Origin: Halichoerus grypus
Taxonomy: Eukaryota; Chordata; Mammalia; Carnivora; Phocidae
Assembly: GCF_964656455.1 (NCBI RefSeq)
Contig: NC_135715.1
Location: 160,734,437-160,798,436 of the forward strand
Length of the DNA stretch: 64,000 nt
Reading direction: 5' to 3'
Shown: positions 12,401 to 47,900 of the stretch, one piece after another
Layout of the letters: the number at the start of each line of letters is the position of its first letter
How positions within the stretch are numbered: the stretch's first letter is position 1
The notes under the pieces: generated by a model
What the model saw: only the letters and a program-made list of their open reading frames with translations
What the model was told of the DNA's origin: nothing
Database searches by the model: none
Position numbers and translations under genes: made by a program

Positions 12401-13210
12401 AAATATAGAAGGTTACAGCCACTTGGAAAACAGTTTGGCAATTTCTTAAAAAATTAAACATTGTAACTACCATACAACCTAGCAATTGCACTCCTGGGCA
12501 GTATCCCAGAGAAATAAAAACACACATTCCCACAAAAACCTGCACACAAATGTTCTTAGCAGTTTTATTCATAACAGCCCAAAAATGGAATCAACTCAGA
12601 TGTTTTCCAAGAGGGAAATGGTTAAACAAACTGCAGCAGGTACCTATCTCGGAGTACAACTGAGCAATGAAAAGAAATGAACACACAGCTTGGATGAATC
12701 TCCTGGGCAGAAGAAAGATAATTCCAAAAGATTACATTCTTGAGATGACAAAATTTCAGCAATAGAAGACAGCATAGACAGCCAGAGATTGGAGTTAGAG
12801 GTGCAGAGATGGGGATGTGGGAGGGAAATAGAAAAGGGCAACAGTGAGAGATTCCCGTGGTTTGGGGAACTGTTCAGTTATCTTGACTGAGGAGGTAGAT
12901 ACACAAACCTACATGACTCGTAAAACTGTATAGAAATTAACACACACAGACACACACACACACACCAGTGCAAGTAAAACTAGGGAAATTTGAATAAGAT
13001 CAGTGGGTTTGATCAATGTCAATATTCCAGATATGATATTATACTACAGCTTTGTAAAATGTTATTCAGAGACACTGGCGAGGTGTACAAAGGATTTCAT
13101 TGTATTATTTCTCAAATATGCATGAATCTACATTTATCTCAGGAAATTTTTCAGTTAAAAATGTCATGGGAGGAGAAAAAGGTGAGAAGGCCCTTTAAAA
13201 TTAAGAGATA
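12400..13210 (+). mobile_element. Old LINE-1 3' fragment
   Basis: ACTTGGAAAACAGTTTGGCA, then ..AGCAATTGCACTCCTGGGCA.. and ..ATTCATAACAGCCCAAAAAT.., are ORF2 C-terminal text of an old mammalian L1; the 3' UTR follows. A short (CA)n tract lies at 12942-12965. Confidence 0.75.
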
Positions 13211-13391
13211 AAACAAGCAAATGAAATATGCAAACCTTGACTACTTCTTGAGAGACAACTGGGGAAATTTGAGGATAGACTATTTAATGATACTGTGCTA
13301 TGTAAACAAATGTTCTTATTTTTGGAACATGCATGTTTACATATTGTGACATGATATTACCCACTTACTTTCAAAAGATTTACCAAGAACA

Positions 13392-13583
13392 GGGGTGCCT
13401 AGGTGGCTCAGTCAGTTGAGTGTCCGGCTCTTGATTTCAGCTCAGGGCATGATCTTGGGGTTATGGGGTTGAGCCCCATGTCAGGCTCCACGCTGAGTGA
13501 AGGAGCCTGCTTGAGATTCTCTCTCTCTCTCTCCCTCTGCTCCCCACCTCTCCATCTCTCTCTCTCCCTCTCTTAAAAAAAAA
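13392..13583 (+). mobile_element. Can-SINE, older subfamily
   Basis: Plus-strand SINE starting GGGGTGCCTAGGTGGCTCAG, with a (CT)n tract and a short A tail. CAAGAACA flanks both sides (13384-13391 and about 13590-13597). Confidence 0.9.
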
Positions 13584-14047
13584 GATGAAGCAAGAACAAA
13601 AGGGGGGGTGTATAAGGAAATGAGCAAATGAGCAAATGTAGCAAAATTTTAACAATTATTAAATCTAGGTTCATCTACATTACAGTTGCTATAACACTAG
13701 TCTTTCAACATTTTTACACTTGATAGTTTCCAAATGAAAAGCCCTCAGAGCTCACTCATGCATATGGCCTTTACCTTGCCCCCATCTCCACCAGTAGAAA
13801 TCCCATCCATCCTATAAAGGACATGCCCACACCCAAACTTACCCACAATACTTTCCTAGATTCTGTAACTCCTATGCCTATCTATGTTTTCTGACTAGAT
13901 TAGGAGCCTCTAGAAGGCAGGTAGTATGTATTATACATTTTCTCATTTTTTTGTCCTCTCACAAATCTAGCAATTTGATTGAAATCAAATCATGTATCAT
14001 AATCCAAGCTTTACGTTTCCTAATGGATTACAGATGGTGTATATAGG

Positions 14048-14235
14048 CCAGAGGTCCCAAGTGTTGGTTAGTCTACTAGCTATATCACAATCACCTGTGA
14101 CATCTTCTAAAAAGCTGTTTTCAAGGTACCACCTCAGACCTACGGAATCTGAATCTCTGGGGATGGGCCCAGGAGTCTCTATGTTTTGTTCGGCTTATGG
14201 GGAATGGGGAGAGGTAGGTGTTAATTACTGAATAT
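14048..14235 (+). mobile_element. MER5-like element remnant
   Basis: CACAATCACCTGTGACATCT, GGAATCTGAATCTCTGGGGA and GGGCCCAGGAGTCTCTATGT give the order expected of a short MER5-type hAT element. Confidence 0.6.
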
Positions 14236-14654
14236 TTTGCACCCCAAAAAACAACAAAAACCTCACTGGGGATCTTGCCTACTGACACCTCAGAAACTCC
14301 ACTAAGCCACCCTACCCACACTTGATGGAGAGAAAGGTGAGAAAAAAAGATGACTTTGAGCCACTTATGGAGACATATAATTGGCAGTGAACTTCCTCAA
14401 AGTTTCTCAATCATCACGGCCAAAGCTTCTCCTGATAACACTCATACAGGTCCACCAGCTGCTCAGGGAATATGTACTCACTGGGGTGATCGGGAGATTT
14501 GAAGTCCAGGCCATGCTTCCCAGACCTGAAGAATTTAAAGGCAATACGCCCATGCCAGGTACACTATCATCAACACAGCTAGCATTCCCAATTGCATTTC
14601 ACAGCAGCTCCAGAGCTTCTTAATTTTCTAGGATGTTAGGAGCAAAACTCCCTT

Positions 14655-14960
14655 CAACTTTGTATTAACTTTCTATTGCTGCCCTACCAAATTCCGACAA
14701 ATTTAGCAGGTTGAACAACACACATTTGCTATCTTAGCATTCTGTCCATCAGAAGTCTGACATGGGTCACACTAAAATCAAGGGTCAGCAGGGCTGAATT
14801 CCTTTGTGGAGGTTCTAGGGGAAGATCTGTTTCTTTGCTCATTTGGGATGTTGGCAAAATTCAGTTCCTTAAAGATGTAGGACTGAGCCCACATCCATTT
14901 TCTTGCTGTCAGTCACGGACTGTTCTCAGCTTCTAGAGATCACCCACATCCGTTGATTGT
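14655..14960 (-). repeat. Ancient interspersed repeat
   Basis: AACTTTCTATTGCTGCCCTA, ACAAATTTAGCAGGTTGAAC and ATCAAGGGTCAGCAGGGCTG resemble the opposite strand of a common mammalian repeat, perhaps the same broad family as 20645-21046. I do not assign a family name. Confidence 0.5.
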
Positions 14961-14989
14961 GGCCCCCTTCTTCACCAAACATTTTTACA

Positions 14990-15950
14990 ACCTCATTGAC
15001 TATATTCCCTATGCCGTACTTTCCATCGCTATGACTTATTTGTTACTGGAAGCTTGTACCTCTTAATCCCCTTTATCTATTTCATCCATCCTCCCACGCA
15101 TCTCCCCCTCTGGAAACCAGCAGTTTGTTCTCTGTATTTATGAGTCAGGGTTTTTTTTGTCTTTGTTTTTTCTTAAATTTCACATATGAGTGAAATCACA
15201 CGGTATTTGTCTTTCTCTGACGTATCCCACTTAGCATTATACCCTCTAGGTCCATCCATATTGTTGCAAATGTCAAGATTTCATTCTTTTTTTAAAAATG
15301 GCTACTATTCCCCTGTATGTATATGGCACATCTTCTTTATCCATTCATCTGTGGATGGACATGGGCTGTTTCCATATCTTGGCTATAGTAAGCAATGCTG
15401 CAATATACATAGGGGTGCATGTATCTTTTCAAATTAGTGTTTCTGTTTTCTTTGGGCAAATACCCCATAGTGGAATTATTGGATCATGTGGTAGTTCTAT
15501 TTTTAATTTTTTGAGGAACTTCCATACTGTTTTCCACAGTGGCTGCACCAATTTGCATTCCCACAATTACACAAGGATTTCCTTTTTCTCCACATCCTCT
15601 GTAACACTTGTTATCCATTCTGATAGGTGTAAGGTGATTTTTCATTATGGTTTTGATTTGCATTTCCCTGATGATTAGTGATGCTGAGCAGCTTTTCACG
15701 TATCTGTTGGCCATGTGTATGCTTTCTTTGGCAAAATGTCTATTCAGGTCCTCTGCCCATTTTTAAATTGGATTATTTGTTTTTTAGTGTTGAGTTGTAT
15801 AAGTTCTTTATATATTTTGGATATTAATCCCTTATCAAATATATCAATATTTGCAAATATTTTCTCCCATTCAATAGGTTGCCTTTCGTTTTGTTGATGG
15901 TTTCCTTTGCTGTGCAAAAGCTTTTTATTTTAGTGTAGTCCCAATATGAA
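14990..15950 (-). mobile_element. LINE-1 3' fragment just downstream of TMEM237
   Basis: Reverse-strand L1: the 3' UTR at about 15000-15180, then ORF2 C-terminal text to about 15950, where L1 similarity stops. It is broken by stops and abuts the inferred 3' end of TMEM237. Confidence 0.88.
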
Positions 15951-15980
15951 ACTTTTCAAACAGAAAAGGTATATTTTCTT

Positions 15981-16099
15981 TTTATTAGTCATGAAGTAAA
16001 GCATCTTTCAAGCTGAATTACATTATACTTATTACATGATACATAACCACAACCACCAAGCCAGTTTGAAAAAAGATACATTTCATATTTTAATTTATT
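15981..16099 (-). terminator. TMEM237 candidate polyadenylation signals
   Basis: Two AATAAA hexamers on the minus strand, at 16099-16094 and 15986-15981, lie 433 and 546 bases past the TMEM237 stop codon and before the downstream L1. Either could end the transcript. Confidence 0.5.
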
Positions 16100-16531
16100 C
16101 AGTAAGGAGGCATTAAAAATAAATAAAGGTCTTTTGCCCCCTTCTTTCCTATTCCCTAAATTTTATGTTTAAACCTGATATATATTTTATAACACTAAAG
16201 TAATGGCTGTTTCTGTAGAAGAGTTTTTTAAGATAATGATTATAAATGCAACTAATTTGAGAAAACAGGAAATAAACACTTTCACCTGCTGGTTTCGAGC
16301 TCATTACCTCCTTTGTCATTAAGATGATAACGCTAGAGAGATTAATGTTTGGTTATGAATTGCAGATACAATTTTTAACATTTTCCATAATCTTGAGAAA
16401 ATTTTCAGTACTATATAATCAAAAAATCAATTCCAAATATACCTGTACATAGCTTATAAAAATACATTTAAAAACAAGAATAGGAAAAATTCTAAATACT
16501 GGGCCATTACTACACTGAAGGTGAGCTGGCA
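16100..16531 (-). other. TMEM237: TMEM237 3' UTR
   Basis: AT-rich sequence directly after the TMEM237 stop codon (TAA at 16534-16532), free of recognisable repeats, leading to the poly(A) signals. Extent inferred. Confidence 0.6.
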
Positions 16532-39618
<23,087 letters not shown>

Positions 39619-39859
39619 GGCGCTCTCCCCACCGCGCTCCCTCAGCGCAACCGCCGGCGGCCCGAGCCTGGCTCCCCGCGCCTCTGCCTGCGGCACCTGC
39701 GAGAGGCGGCGGCTACCCGCCGTCAGGTTAGGCCGCCGCTCTGGGGCCTAGGTCTCCGCCTGCCTTCGCTGGGCCATGCCCCGCCCTCGAGGCGTCAGAG
39801 TTAGGGAGGGGCCGGGTTAGCCCTGTAGACCTCAGGATGGAATCACGCTTTTCAAGCAG

Positions 39860-39867
39860 TGACGTCA
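39860..39867. promoter_or_regulatory. CRE palindrome TGACGTCA
   Basis: Perfect CREB/ATF full site about 240 bases upstream of the exon 1a ATG, at the edge of the CpG-rich region. Confidence 0.45.
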
Positions 39868-39879
39868 TGAATCGGGAAG

Positions 39880-40495
39880 GCAGCCAAGGGCCACGAGTGA
39901 GTATAGATACTGCTAAAATCCGAACATGCTGTGGGTACCAAGAACTGATGATCAGCAAGGCCAAGACTGCCTGGAAGAACCAGGAACTGATAATCACTAG
40001 AACCAGAAGAAGTCTGGAAGGGCTAAAGACCGATTAAACTCCTTTAGATAAAAAAATAATAATAAAAAAATAAATAAAAGGGGAGGATTTCTGTAGCAAA
40101 CTGTCAGATTCTCCAGACGCTGACTCGTCTTCCAAGCCTGACTGCATTTGAAAGGCAACCTCCCGACTGATCTCAACAAAATAGAGACCCCTCCACTGCT
40201 TGAACATAATAAGCAGTAAGCACCCAGAGCTGACCCCTACCAGACTGAGTTTTCCTCTCAACTAGGCACTCACTGACTGACTTGGCGTTTGGTTCTTTAA
40301 CTTCTTCCCTTGTATCTCGTTTATTGTGTGACTTTGTATCGTTTCTTGTGTGGCGTATGTGAAGCCAAGTTAAACAGGCAGTGAGATGTCATTCAGTTTG
40401 GAATCCTACACCTGTTAAAATTGTGTAAACCCTGCTTTATGAATGAATAAAGCTGACATTGTGGAAAGACACAACTCGTGCACTGCCTTTGTAGG
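39880..40495 (+). other. Unassigned, possibly LTR-like segment with a poly(A) signal
   Basis: Non-coding sequence between TMEM237 and MPP4. It ends with TATGAATGAATAAAGCTGAC followed by GAAAGACACAACTCGTGCAC, reminiscent of the R-U5 part of a solitary LTR. Neither clear TG..CA ends nor flanking duplications were found, so this stays a guess. Confidence 0.25.
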
Positions 40496-40516
40496 GTGCT
40501 AGAGATGCCCCCTTCT

Positions 40517-40535
40517 CCCCCCCCCCCCCCCCCCC
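40517..40535 (+). repeat. Homopolymer run of 19 C
   Basis: Uninterrupted C19. (TG)n lies at 40600-40614, an A-run at 40702-40723 and further A/T runs follow, making 40.5-40.87 kb a cluster of simple repeats. Confidence 0.95.
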
Positions 40536-41401
40536 GCCAAGCCCAATGTTTCAGGATGGGTATGTATTGACACAGACAAATATCAGATTTCTTCCAGTTG
40601 TGTGTGTGTGTGTGTCTGTGTGCTGATACAGGCAATTCTCAAAATTTCACCAGTTGCTTATCCTCCATCTCTGTAAATCACGTTTGGGAAAGCTTTTTCT
40701 CAAAAAAAAAAAAAAAAAAAAAAACCAACCAAACAAACAAACAAACCCACAACATAAATCAGATCCAAGTTCACGTCATCATTAAAAATGATTTAATTTT
40801 CTTTGGTTGGGTTTTTTTTGGGGGGGGAAGGTTGGGTTTAATTTTTTCTTTTTTTTTTTTTTAAAGATCACTTCAAGCAAAAAACTAAAAATATTTTGAA
40901 GTATGCACTTGGTTTGTTTTATAGTTAAGAAAGATATTGGAGGGGTAGAGGGGTAGAGTGTGGGTATGGGGAACATTAGAGAATGATGCAGAAGACAGAT
41001 ACAGGGGCAGCAAGACTGACTGGAAGTCTCAAGACCTAGGGATGAAAGAAAAATAAGACTTCCTGGAATAGCATTTTCATCTTACGGTTTTCTCAGATAT
41101 CGATCTCTAGGACTAAAGTCAATTGCCCTTTCCTAATTTAGGCGTGATGTGGATATTGGCTTTTAGGCAAATTAATGATGGTTACAGCTCTGATCAGAAG
41201 AATAATTTTTTCCTTGTAGACTGATGTATAAATGATGAGGGCAGTGCCATTTCTGTACGTTTTCATGTTAGATGTGAAATGTGTACATTAACCCTTTTTT
41301 CTTGCCGAGTCAGTCAAGTAGGCACTTTTTGTAAAAGCCGTTTTCATAAAACAGAAATTGCATGAGGTTAAATACAGTTTCTGAAATTAAGTACTACTTA
41401 T

Positions 41402-41407
41402 TTTATT
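41402..41407 (-). terminator. MPP4 candidate polyadenylation signal
   Basis: Minus-strand AATAAA, 331 bases past the MPP4 stop codon, the first good hexamer downstream. The 3' UTR would be about 41385-41737. Confidence 0.55.
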
Positions 41408-41737
41408 TAGGGAAGCTCTTTTATCTGAATTGTACAAAGACCATACGAAATCTATAAAAGGTTTTCACACTCAGTGGCTTAACGTTGTTTGTATTCTTAC
41501 CACTGCTGCATATGAGGTAAAGGAAAACTTTTTTTTCCTGAAAGCCAAGGAGGTAATTCCACATGCATACACTGCAAATATTTTTTTCAAATAAGCTTAA
41601 TGAATAAACTGCACCACGTTTAAAGTTGCATACATTACAAAGGGAGCAAATACTGTTGTTTTGCTTTGCAGCCGTTATTCCAGAGCTCTGTTACAGATGG
41701 GTATAGTTACAACTCCGGCACAAAGCAGGAGGCTTCC

Positions 41738-41929
41738 TTAACACTCAGTATCCGAGGAAACCCACTGTGCTGGTACCCACTGAGGCTCCTCCTGAGCCTT
41801 CTGAACAGCAGACAACAACTGGGCACATGCATCTTGCAAGTTGTCATTCACAATCACATGATCAAAAAACTGGCCAAACTGTGCCTCCATTTTTTGGGCT
41901 AAATCCTCCATCTCTTGTAGATCTTCATC
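41738..41929 (-). CDS. MPP4: MPP4 last coding exon
   Basis: Acceptor ctcataaag|GATGAA; 64 codons including TAA at 41740-41738. Encodes [35 protein letters not shown] and the MAGUK C-terminus [17 protein letters not shown]. It ends one to two residues shorter than my memory of human (..SSDTESQ). Confidence 0.94.
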   Translation of the reverse strand, partial: DEDLQEMEDLAQKMEAQFGQFFDHVIVNDNLQDACAQLLSAVQKAQEEPQWVPAQWVSSDTEC

Positions 41930-44900
41930 CTTTATGAGAGATTAAAAAAAAAATATATGGATAGCACAGACTTAATGAGATAAATAGAAATGATACGCAA
42001 TTTGTTTTGCTGTTACATTCAGTTGTGAAGCTATTTATGAAAACACTTAGGTCAAATAAACATCCTCTCTTTGAAACCACAAAATTTATGTTTCTATCCT
42101 TATCTTTTTTTTTTTTAAGATTTTATTTATTTGACAGAGAGAGACACAGCGAGAGAGGGAACACAAGCAGGAGGAGTGGGAGAGGGAGAAGCAGACTTCC
42201 CGCTGAGCAGGGAGCCCGATGCGGGGCTCGATCCCAGGACCCTGAGATCATGACCTGAGCCGAAGGCAGATGCCCAACGACTGAGCCACCCAGGCGCCCC
42301 TATGTTTCTATCTTTAGCCTTACTTAATGTTTCCCTGGTCAAGGTTTTGCAAAACTAAGTAACGGTAGCCAGAACAATCCCCTCAACTTCCCATTTGGAC
42401 TCAAATTTTCTTATTCTATTATCTAAACACTTGAAGCTTTCAAACTGTACATAAAAAAAAAGAAGAAAGAAGAAAGGAAGAGAAAGAAAAAAAAACAAAT
42501 TTACCAGTTAAATAGAAAACTTTTACATAAATTGCAAATGAAGTTTTATAAAGTAAAATACAGTTCCTGAAATTAAATACTGATAAGAATGACATTATTT
42601 TGCCACTTTCAACATGAGGATGGTATGACCTGGTTCTAGTGAATTAGGCATACCCTAATTGTCCTTTGCTTCATGCTGACATGACCTAATTCACCTTTAA
42701 TATTATCCATTTCCACTAATATGAAACGTTCATGTAGTGAAGGTCATTTGACCTTCATTTGGCACTATGCGTTAAGTTCCTTGCTGTTATTTTCTTATTT
42801 GTCCACAACAATTAAAATAGTACAACTTGTTGCCAGTGCAATCATAAACACAAATAGATACCGCTACTGACTCTTGACTCCTGGCTGGCGATGGGTTGCG
42901 ACGGAGGAAGAATCCCCAAGAGACACGAACTGGTGAAGGGGCTGAAGAAGATGGAGAAGATTGACCAAGATGCTGAATTAGTGGCCCAGTGGAACTATTG
43001 TACTCTAAGTCAAGAAATATTAAGGCGACCAATAGTTGCCTGTGAACTTGGCGGACTTTATAACAAAGATGCCGTCATTGAGTTTCTATTGGACAAATCT
43101 TCCGAAAAGGCTCTTGGGAAGGCAGCATCTCACATTAAAAGCATTAAGAATGTGACAGAACTAAGGCTTTCTGATAATCCTGCCTGGCAAGGGGACAAAG
43201 AAAACACAAAAGGTGACAAACACGATGACGTCCAGCGGGCACGTTTCATCTGCCCCGTTGTGGGCTTGGAGATGAATGGCCCGCACAGGTTTTGCTTCCT
43301 GCGGTGCTGTGGTTGTGTGTTTTCTGAACGAGCCTTGAAAGAGATAAAAGCAGAAGTTTGTCACACATGTGGGGCTGCCTTCCAGGAGGACTACGTCATC
43401 GTGCTCAATGGCACCAAGGAGGACGTGGAAACGCTGAAGAGGAGGATGGAGGAGAGGAGGCTGAGGGCGAAGCTGGGGAAGAAAGCAAAGAAACCCAAGG
43501 CGGCAGAGTCTGTCTCAAAGCCAGGTGTCAGTGAAGAATCCCCAGGGCCATCAAAAATTAAGACGGGGAAGCCTGAAGAAACCAGCCTTGATTCTAGAGA
43601 GAAGAAAGGCAGCTCAGCTCCCAAAAGTGCAGCAGCAAATGGGAGCTCTTCTGGAAAAGTCGGGAAGCCTCTGCGTGGAACCACAAAGAGGTCCATTGCC
43701 GACGCGAAGAATCGGAAGTTTACAAGTCCCTTTTCACGACTCCCAGCTCCGCCAAGCGCTCCAAGGAGGAGTCCGCCCCCTGGGTCACCCACGCGTCCTA
43801 CTGTTTCTGAAGCCCGTGCCCCGCTGCACGCCGCGCAGGCGCTGTCGGGTTTCCGCGGGCAGGTGGCGTGGGCGGGACTGTGCCCTGTTCTCTGCTAGCT
43901 CTCCCTTCGCGCCGAGCTGTAAAGTCGTCCTCCCAAACCTCGGAGCTGGTGTGGTCGCTCGTGCTTGTGAGGCGCGTGGGTTCCCGAGGGGACGTGCAGG
44001 CCCTGCCCCCCCCCCCCCACAGGCTCGTGCCCTCCCCACGGCCCCGGAACGGGCGTTGGCTGCACTTTTTATGCTTGAGATAAAGACTGCAGATTCCTTG
44101 GGGTGTGTGGTTGGCCCATTTTGCCTAAAATTCTAATGATTTTGCTGCCAACAGTGGAACAGGCCAAGCAAAATTGTACTTTAGAAAGTGAGCTTTACAT
44201 GCACTCTGTCTGCACGTCTGTTTGCTGGCAGCCTCTGTGCCCCCGAGCAGAGCTTGCCGGTCGAGTGTTTAGGGAGGTTCCTTTCTTTTATCACTTTCAA
44301 GACGAAAGCCTTTTAGTTGGGCACCTGAGGGTTTGGTATAAAAATAAAGCAAGCCCGCCCTTTCTCTCAAAAAAAAAAAAAAAAAAAAATCATAAACACA
44401 AATACAAATGCAGGCGCTGAAATGTCGTAGCGGTACTCCTTTACAAGATGACCATACTCATGACCCAGAAACAATTTTGTTAATTTGTTTAGATCACCAT
44501 AAAAATGAGAACACAATTTTAAACGCCCGTAAGATTCAGAGAATATATCCATGGACTCCACTGTCTGAAATGCAAACTGAAGAATCAGACTTTCATACAG
44601 TAGTCACAAAAAATATGAAGATAGAAAAAATAACAAGGGATTATATAATAATACAATCTTGCTCACTTCAGCAGCACATGTATTAAATTGGAAACAATAC
44701 AGATAAACATGGCCCCTATGCAAGCAAGACATGCAAATTTGTGATGCATTCTATATGTTTAATTTCACTTTTATAAGATGAAAAATTCTAGAGATCTGTT
44801 TCACAATGTAAATATACTTAACACTACTGAACTGTATAGTTAAAAATGGTTAGGATGGTAAGTTTTGTGTTTTATGTGTTTTTTACCATACACACACACA

Positions 44901-47900
44901 CAAAATAAGTGAATATAATATCTTGATCTAGGTGATGGTTATCTGGGTGCATGCACAGGTAAAAATTCATTGAGCTGTTACATATGAGATTTATACATCT
45001 TGCTGAATATTTGTGATGATTTAAAATAGTTAAGGTAGATTTAATTTAAAAAAACTGGGAAAAAATTACCTATTCTAGGAAGAGTTCACTGATTAATCCC
45101 ACTTGTCCCGGCCTCTCTATAATTTCCATCATCATTAATACATAATGTTTGCATTTAGAAATACATTTTATAGAGATACCTCATATTACAGATAAGATAT
45201 ATTCACTACAGCGTTTTTAAAAAAGATTTTATTTATCTGAGAGAAAGAGCATGCAAGAGCAGGGAGGGGGCAGAGGCAGGGGGAGAGGGGCAGAGGGGGA
45301 GGGAGAAGTAGATTCCCCGCTGAACAGGGAGTTCGAGGGTGGTGGGGGCTCAATCCCAAGACCCCGGGATCATGACCTGAGCCGAAGGCAGACACTTAAC
45401 CGACTAAGCCACCCAGGTGCCCCATTCACTACAGCATTTTTAAAGTAAATTCTCAAACTTTTTCATTCAATAAATAATAAAATGTAAACGTCAGTCTTAT
45501 GCACACCCAGTGTGGCTTTGCAAACTCTGGTTTGAGTTCTTTTTTTTTTTTTTAAGCTAGACTAGAAAAAAAAATAAGAGCAGCATCATAGCATTTATTA
45601 TACTTTATTTTAATGTCTACAAATCATGTCCAGTAAAAAGGATAAATCATAAGGACATTTTTCATTAGAAACAAAAATCACATTCCTTAACATAGGGATG
45701 TTATGGAAACAATACAGTGACTTTTTACTAGAAAAAAAAATACATTCATCTATTTCCTCTGTATCTTACCTTGAACTTCATGTCCACAAAGTAGTCTGTA
45801 ATGATCTTGGCATTTTTCCGAGATTCCTTCATACAACTCATGTTAGATGGCTTTATAAATATGACATAAGGCTTCAGTTCCTGGGTTCGAGCTACTTGAA
45901 TACCCTACACAGAAAAATTAAGTGCACATTTTAAAAAAGAAGTCTTAATTTCCTAGAGTAAACACAAATGTTCTCAAAATTTCTCAGATCAGGAATCAAC
46001 GATTATTGGGGTGCCTGGGTGGCTCAGTCATTAAGCATCTGCCTTTGGCTCAGGTCATGATCCCAGGGTCCTGGGATCCAACCCTGCATGGGGCTCCCTG
46101 CTCAGCGGAAAGCCTGCTTCTCCCTCTTCCACTCTCCCTGCTTGTGTTCCCTCTCTCGTTGTCTCTCTCCCTCTGTCAAATAAATAAAATCTTAAAAAAA
46201 AAAAATCAATTATTTTTAGCAATTTATTTTTATTTATTCTCCTTTGCCCCCAATTCCTCAACTCTAAAAAATAAACATTTTAATAATTAAGAGAATCAAA
46301 ATTAAGTTTAAACTGTGGCTCTTCCTCTTACTAGTCATGACACCCTTCTGAAATCTGAGAATAGGATTCTATACATAATCTCATGGCACAAAGACAAAGA
46401 CAAACTCTAAAGGTGGATCAGTTCTGTTTCATCCTCACTACCCTTTCCTCTTGTTATTATCTTATATTGGATACTACTGACATGTTCACACTGACCACCA
46501 GCCTTGACCCAAGGAAGAACAACTGTCTTATCCCCTGATTCTCTTTAGCGCATGTGGTCTATTTTTAAATGACTACAAAAAAAAACCAAAATACAAGGAT
46601 CAAAAAAAATGGAGCCTACACATTGTGTGCTTTTTATCTTACCCGGCTCACTCCTGCCTCATTCCACATATGGTCTCAGAGGTAGCTGTAGATACAACCA
46701 CATAGGAACCTCACCTCCTTGTGTCAAGCAACATCTTATTCCCTCCACCAATTTCCTTGATGCCTTTGTGATCAAGGTCAAAGCAGGATTTGAACTTTTC
46801 TTTATAGCCACCAGCTCAGTTCTCTTTTTGTATCTGAGAAGCAAGACTCCTTTCCTAACTAAAGACAAGATATTGGTGAACTGTTCCTTCACATAAGATC
46901 CTGGCCCTTAGATATGGTAAGTGGTCTTATCCCTAAAAGGCTAACAGAATAAAATGTCTCAACTACAACTTACAGCATGTGCACAAAACTCATGACATTC
47001 ATTCATTACTTTGGGGAGATAGGAAACCTTCCACCACACACCTACCTGAGGCTCTAAGTCCATGACACAGATCTTTCCTTCATCAAGGACTGTTTGAACA
47101 GCATCCACACTGGTGCCATACAGGTGGCCTTTGTACTCACCATACTCGAGCATCCTGCAAGGGTGCCACAAGGGAAACAAGAACTCTTTCTACAAGTAAA
47201 ATATTACCAGTAGTAACATAGATAGGATGTAAATATGTGGACTTCACTAGCACAAGTGGAAAATGGACAGGAAAAAAAATATTAAAGGATCTAGGACTTA
47301 ACTCTTTCTCCAAAGTCTCTAAAATTTGCAGTTCAATTCTGCTCCCACTCCAAACCCAATGAGTTAGTGTACAAGTCTACCAATTTACATGTTCTTGCTT
47401 AACTCTTCAGAAACAAAAGGAATTCCCCCAGAAAACAAAAGGAATTACCCCAAAAGGAATTTGGGTAATGCATAAAAATAGTGAATCTATTTTGAAGGTA
47501 AAATAACCAAAGGGGGGAATTAGATTCTGAACGTCTAGCTTACCTGTGACTATACACGAGGCTTTCAAATGCTTCCTTTGACACATAGTGATACTCACGT
47601 CCATCCATTTCATAACTCTTTTTGGAGCGAGTAGTATCTATCAAAATATGGAATTTTTTAAAAAGTCTTTAGAATCTACAAATTGTTTTGATTTAGTACA
47701 AACATACATCTGGATAAAGATGTCCAATCAATATAAATAAATGAATACATAAACAGATAAATAAAATGCTAGAACCAAAAAGAGGGATCCTGAACTGGGG
47801 ATAAGAAAGAAGTTCTCATATCTAAATCAGTTCATCTAGAAACCTTTATTAAGTGCTCATGGTGTGGACATGAATGTGTTAAGTGTTAAGCCAGGATGGG

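Noticed and set aside
42891..43898. RTF2 ORF as a functional gene
   Set aside because: It has no introns, a target-site duplication, a poly(A) tail and a frame-breaking deletion; it is a retrocopy. Possible residual function is noted as a finding only.
44659..44760. Functional U6 snRNA gene
   Set aside because: Diverged at many positions including the ACAGAGA region, with no upstream snRNA promoter seen and L1 sequence fused downstream.
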